The notes under the pieces were generated by a model. The model made no database searches. It was not told the origin of the DNA and was given only the letters and a program-made list of their open reading frames with translations. Of a stretch of DNA of 14,901 nucleotides, positions 13,753-14,901 are shown piece by piece. Where the stretch lies: contig JBFWQW010000071.1 in assembly GCA_050249235.1 (NCBI GenBank), forward strand, positions 1 to 14,901. The letters are read 5' to 3'. Source of the stretch: JAEKLB01 sp050249235 (GTDB lineage: Bacteria > Actinomycetota > Acidimicrobiia > Acidimicrobiales > CADCSY01). The position numbers were made by a program, and so were the translations under genes. Within the stretch, counting starts at the first letter, position 1; every line of letters starts with the position of its first letter.

Positions 13753-14210
13753 CAGCTGCCTCCCGCCCCCACCGGCTCGCTGGCGCGGGCCGCCGGCTTG
13801 AGCAGCGGGCGACCGAAGGCCGACCTCGGCAGGGCCTTGGGCTTCGACTGGCCCCGCTTCTGCCAGGCCGACCACAGCACCATCTGGCCGCCCAGCCCGA
13901 CGACGTAGATCCCGACGGCGATGAAGTCGCGGATCACCTCGTAGGTGACGACGAAGGGGAGCTTGTCGAGGATGTCGCCCGGGCCGTGGACGAACTTGTC
14001 CGCCCGCCACTTGAGCTCGTTGTCGGCGAAGTCGAGCCACTGGTGCGGGAGGATGCCGTAGGCGATGAACATCACCGCGAAGGCGAAGACGGCCGCGACC
14101 ATGGCCTCGCCCCAGCTCAGGGGGGTGCCGGTCGGCCGGCGGCGGGCGTAGAGGCCGACGAGCAGGACCGACAGGACCAGTCCGAAGAAGGAGAAACCAA
14201 GAGCGACCAT
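13752..14210 (-). CDS. Unrecognised small membrane protein, first gene of the operon
   Basis: I do not recognise this family. It has 152 residues, with hydrophobic helices at about 2-21, 33-53 and 93-116. A loop HQWLDFADNELKWRADKF (56-73) and GPGDILDKLPF lie between the second and third helices. The C-terminal 35 residues are hydrophilic and basic (RSAFGRPLLKPAAR). No cysteine clusters or CxxCH are present; one His (H56) precedes the loop. Its stop overlaps the ferredoxin start by one base, so the two are likely made together. It may anchor the soluble ferredoxin to the membrane complex. The ATG at 14210 is preceded by a GGGAGGT-like purine run a few bases upstream on the coding strand. Function is inferred only from position. 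Confidence 0.85.
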   Translation of the reverse strand: MVALGFSFFGLVLSVLLVGLYARRRPTGTPLSWGEAMVAAVFAFAVMFIAYGILPHQWLDFADNELKWRADKFVHGPGDILDKLPFVVTYEVIRDFIAVGIYVVGLGGQMVLWSAWQKRGQSKPKALPRSAFGRPLLKPAARASEPVGAGGS

Positions 14211-14239
14211 CCGGCTGACCTCCCTTCCTGGCGACCGGG

Positions 14240-14266
14240 GAGCCCTCTCGGGAGGCCCGGGGGCTC
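14240..14266 (-). promoter_or_regulatory. Possible leader hairpin upstream of the minus-strand operon
   Basis: GAGCCC (14240-14245) and GGGCTC (14261-14266) can pair as a 6-bp stem, with a smaller CGGG/CCCG pairing inside the loop. It lies 30-56 bases before the first start codon, so it would be in the 5' untranslated leader if transcription starts near 14275. It may affect mRNA stability or translation. In DNA this GC-rich a chance hairpin is also plausible. Confidence 0.3.
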
Positions 14267-14280
14267 GTGAACGTTCTCAC

Positions 14281-14286
14281 ATGCTA
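14281..14286 (-). promoter_or_regulatory. Candidate -10 box for the operon
   Basis: On the minus strand this reads TAGCAT, matching four of six positions of TATAAT. It is the most AT-rich stretch in the intergenic region and lies 71 bases before the first start codon. No convincing -35 element is visible 16-18 bases upstream. Just downstream is GTGAACGTTCTCAC (14267-14280), which includes the palindrome GAACGTTC and would sit over the likely transcription start, a plausible operator position. Weak evidence. Confidence 0.3.
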
Positions 14287-14351
14287 CGTGCCGAGCTGAC
14301 GTCTGACCCGGCCGAGGCGTTGTCTACCACTCCCCCCGCGAGAGCGGGAAC

Positions 14352-14380
14352 TTGGTCGGGACGCGGTGGTGCGACCTAGT
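14352..14380 (+). promoter_or_regulatory. Candidate promoter for the divergent cytochrome c gene
   Basis: TTGGTC (14352-14357) could be a -35 element, followed 17 bases later by CCTAGT (14375-14380) as a poor -10. The spacing is right, but the -10 match is weak. If correct, the leader would be about 95 bases. A small hairpin CCCGC-GAGA-GCGGG lies just upstream. Confidence 0.25.
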
Positions 14381-14446
14381 GTTCCGTCCGTCTTGCCGGC
14401 CGGCGCCCGCCGGATCCGACCCCCTGGGCGGCACGTCGAGCTGCAC

Positions 14447-14477
14447 GGCACGTGAAGGAGCCAGGCACGTGAAGGAG
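14447..14477 (+). repeat. Duplicated GGCACGTGAAGGAG segment before the cytochrome c start
   Basis: The 14-base sequence GGCACGTGAAGGAG occurs at 14447-14460 and again at 14464-14477, separated by CCA. Each copy contains an AAGGAG Shine-Dalgarno core and the palindrome CACGTG. The second copy (AAGGAG 14472-14477) is correctly placed, five bases before the GTG at 14483. The first copy is too far away to serve that start directly. Confidence 0.75.
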
Positions 14478-14482
14478 ATGGT

Positions 14483-14901
14483 GTGACCGACATCCCCGAG
14501 CACCTGCTCGCCCGCTCCCGCGAGCGGCGGGCCGCCCTCGGTCTCGGTGGCGACGACGTCGCGGCCACGCCCGCCCCGGCGGCCGGCCCCACGGGGTCCA
14601 CGCCCGGCGCCGCGGTCGCCGCCACGCCGGCCGCCGCCGTCGCGGTCCCGGAGGTCGTCGAGCCCCCCAAGCCACCGCCGCCGTACGTGGCCGCCGCGCT
14701 GGCCCGGCCCAAGGTGCCGATCTTCGTCGCGCCGATCCTGGTGGCCCTGCCGATCTTCGCCTTCATCTACTGGGGCTCGCTGGCGCCGAAGCCGGCGCCC
14801 GACGACCCGGTCTTCGCCCTCGGCCAGTCCGTCTACGCGGCCCAGTGCTCGTCCTGCCACGGCGCCGGCGGCGGGGGCGGCACCGGCCGGCCGCTCGACG
14901 A
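14483..14901 (+). CDS. Membrane-anchored c-type cytochrome, 5' part only
   Basis: This is a divergently transcribed gene cut by the right edge after 139 codons. The N-terminus MTDIPEHLLARSRERRAALG is followed by about 50 Ala/Pro-rich residues, a basic PPPYVAAALARPK stretch, one membrane helix (about 79-98) and the start of a heme c domain with C122-S-S-C125-H126 in YAAQCSSCHGAGG. The heme therefore faces the outside, while the long N-terminal part stays in the cytoplasm. The start is GTG at 14483, supported by AAGGAG five bases upstream and by the match of its first 20 residues to the cytochrome b C-terminal subunit. It is likely an electron acceptor from the adjacent complex, or part of a downstream oxidase or cytochrome cluster outside the window. 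Confidence 0.9.
   Translation, partial: MTDIPEHLLARSRERRAALGLGGDDVAATPAPAAGPTGSTPGAAVAATPAAAVAVPEVVEPPKPPPPYVAAALARPKVPIFVAPILVALPIFAFIYWGSLAPKPAPDDPVFALGQSVYAAQCSSCHGAGGGGGTGRPLD

Noticed and set aside
14324..14860. Minus-strand frames opposite the divergent cytochrome c gene
   Set aside because: They are antisense to a gene with a clear CxxCH, membrane helix and ribosome-binding site, and have only low-complexity Arg/Gly sequence.

Overview
The window is GC-rich and tightly packed, and it carries respiratory-chain genes throughout. The sequence itself shows high GC, GTG/TTG starts, and nuo genes in the order nuoA-B-C-D-E-F-G-H-I. Combined with a menaquinol:cytochrome c-type complex, this suggests an aerobic actinobacterium. 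The split, b6-like cytochrome b and the IPEHLL-type N-termini make me think of the Acidimicrobiia, but that is recall and not a proven assignment.

Layout. From about 14210 down to base 1 everything is on the minus strand, in what looks like one operon of 16 recognised genes. Adjacent genes overlap or lie at most 20 bases apart, with one exception. Reading in the direction of transcription: a small three-helix membrane protein of unknown function (13752-14210); a soluble two-cluster 4Fe-4S ferredoxin (13339-13752); cytochrome b6-type subunit (12536-13318); subunit IV-type C-terminal half of cytochrome b (11827-12519); Rieske iron-sulfur protein (10966-11817); membrane-anchored diheme cytochrome c (9779-10966); an unrecognised three-helix protein (9009-9776); then nuoA, B, C, D, E, F, G, H and the first 110 codons of nuoI, which runs off the left edge. 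A divergent plus-strand gene starts at 14483 and runs off the right edge. It encodes a membrane-anchored c-type cytochrome. The 272-base gap between the two divergent transcription units holds candidate promoters, a leader hairpin and a duplicated ribosome-binding-site segment.

How the genes work together. NuoA-I are core parts of complex I (NADH or reductant to menaquinone). The cytochrome b/Rieske/cytochrome c genes form the next enzyme, menaquinol oxidase with c-heme output. The operon therefore lays out a respiratory chain in gene order. The cytochrome b is of the b6f/Firmicutes type: it is split, the helix D heme ligands are 15 residues apart, and a Cys lies exactly 51 residues before the first heme ligand, as in chloroplast b6. 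It may therefore carry the extra covalent heme c_i. The co-encoded cytoplasmic ferredoxin and two unknown membrane proteins could be additional subunits.

The most unusual item is between nuoC and nuoD: two identical 86-bp units in tandem. Each is an ATGA-to-ATGA cassette holding a 29-codon mini-ORF. The first starts on the nuoC stop codon and the second ends on the nuoD start codon, so the chain of 4-base stop/start overlaps is unbroken across the insertion. Each unit also brings a GGAG ribosome-binding site and a GC-rich hairpin.
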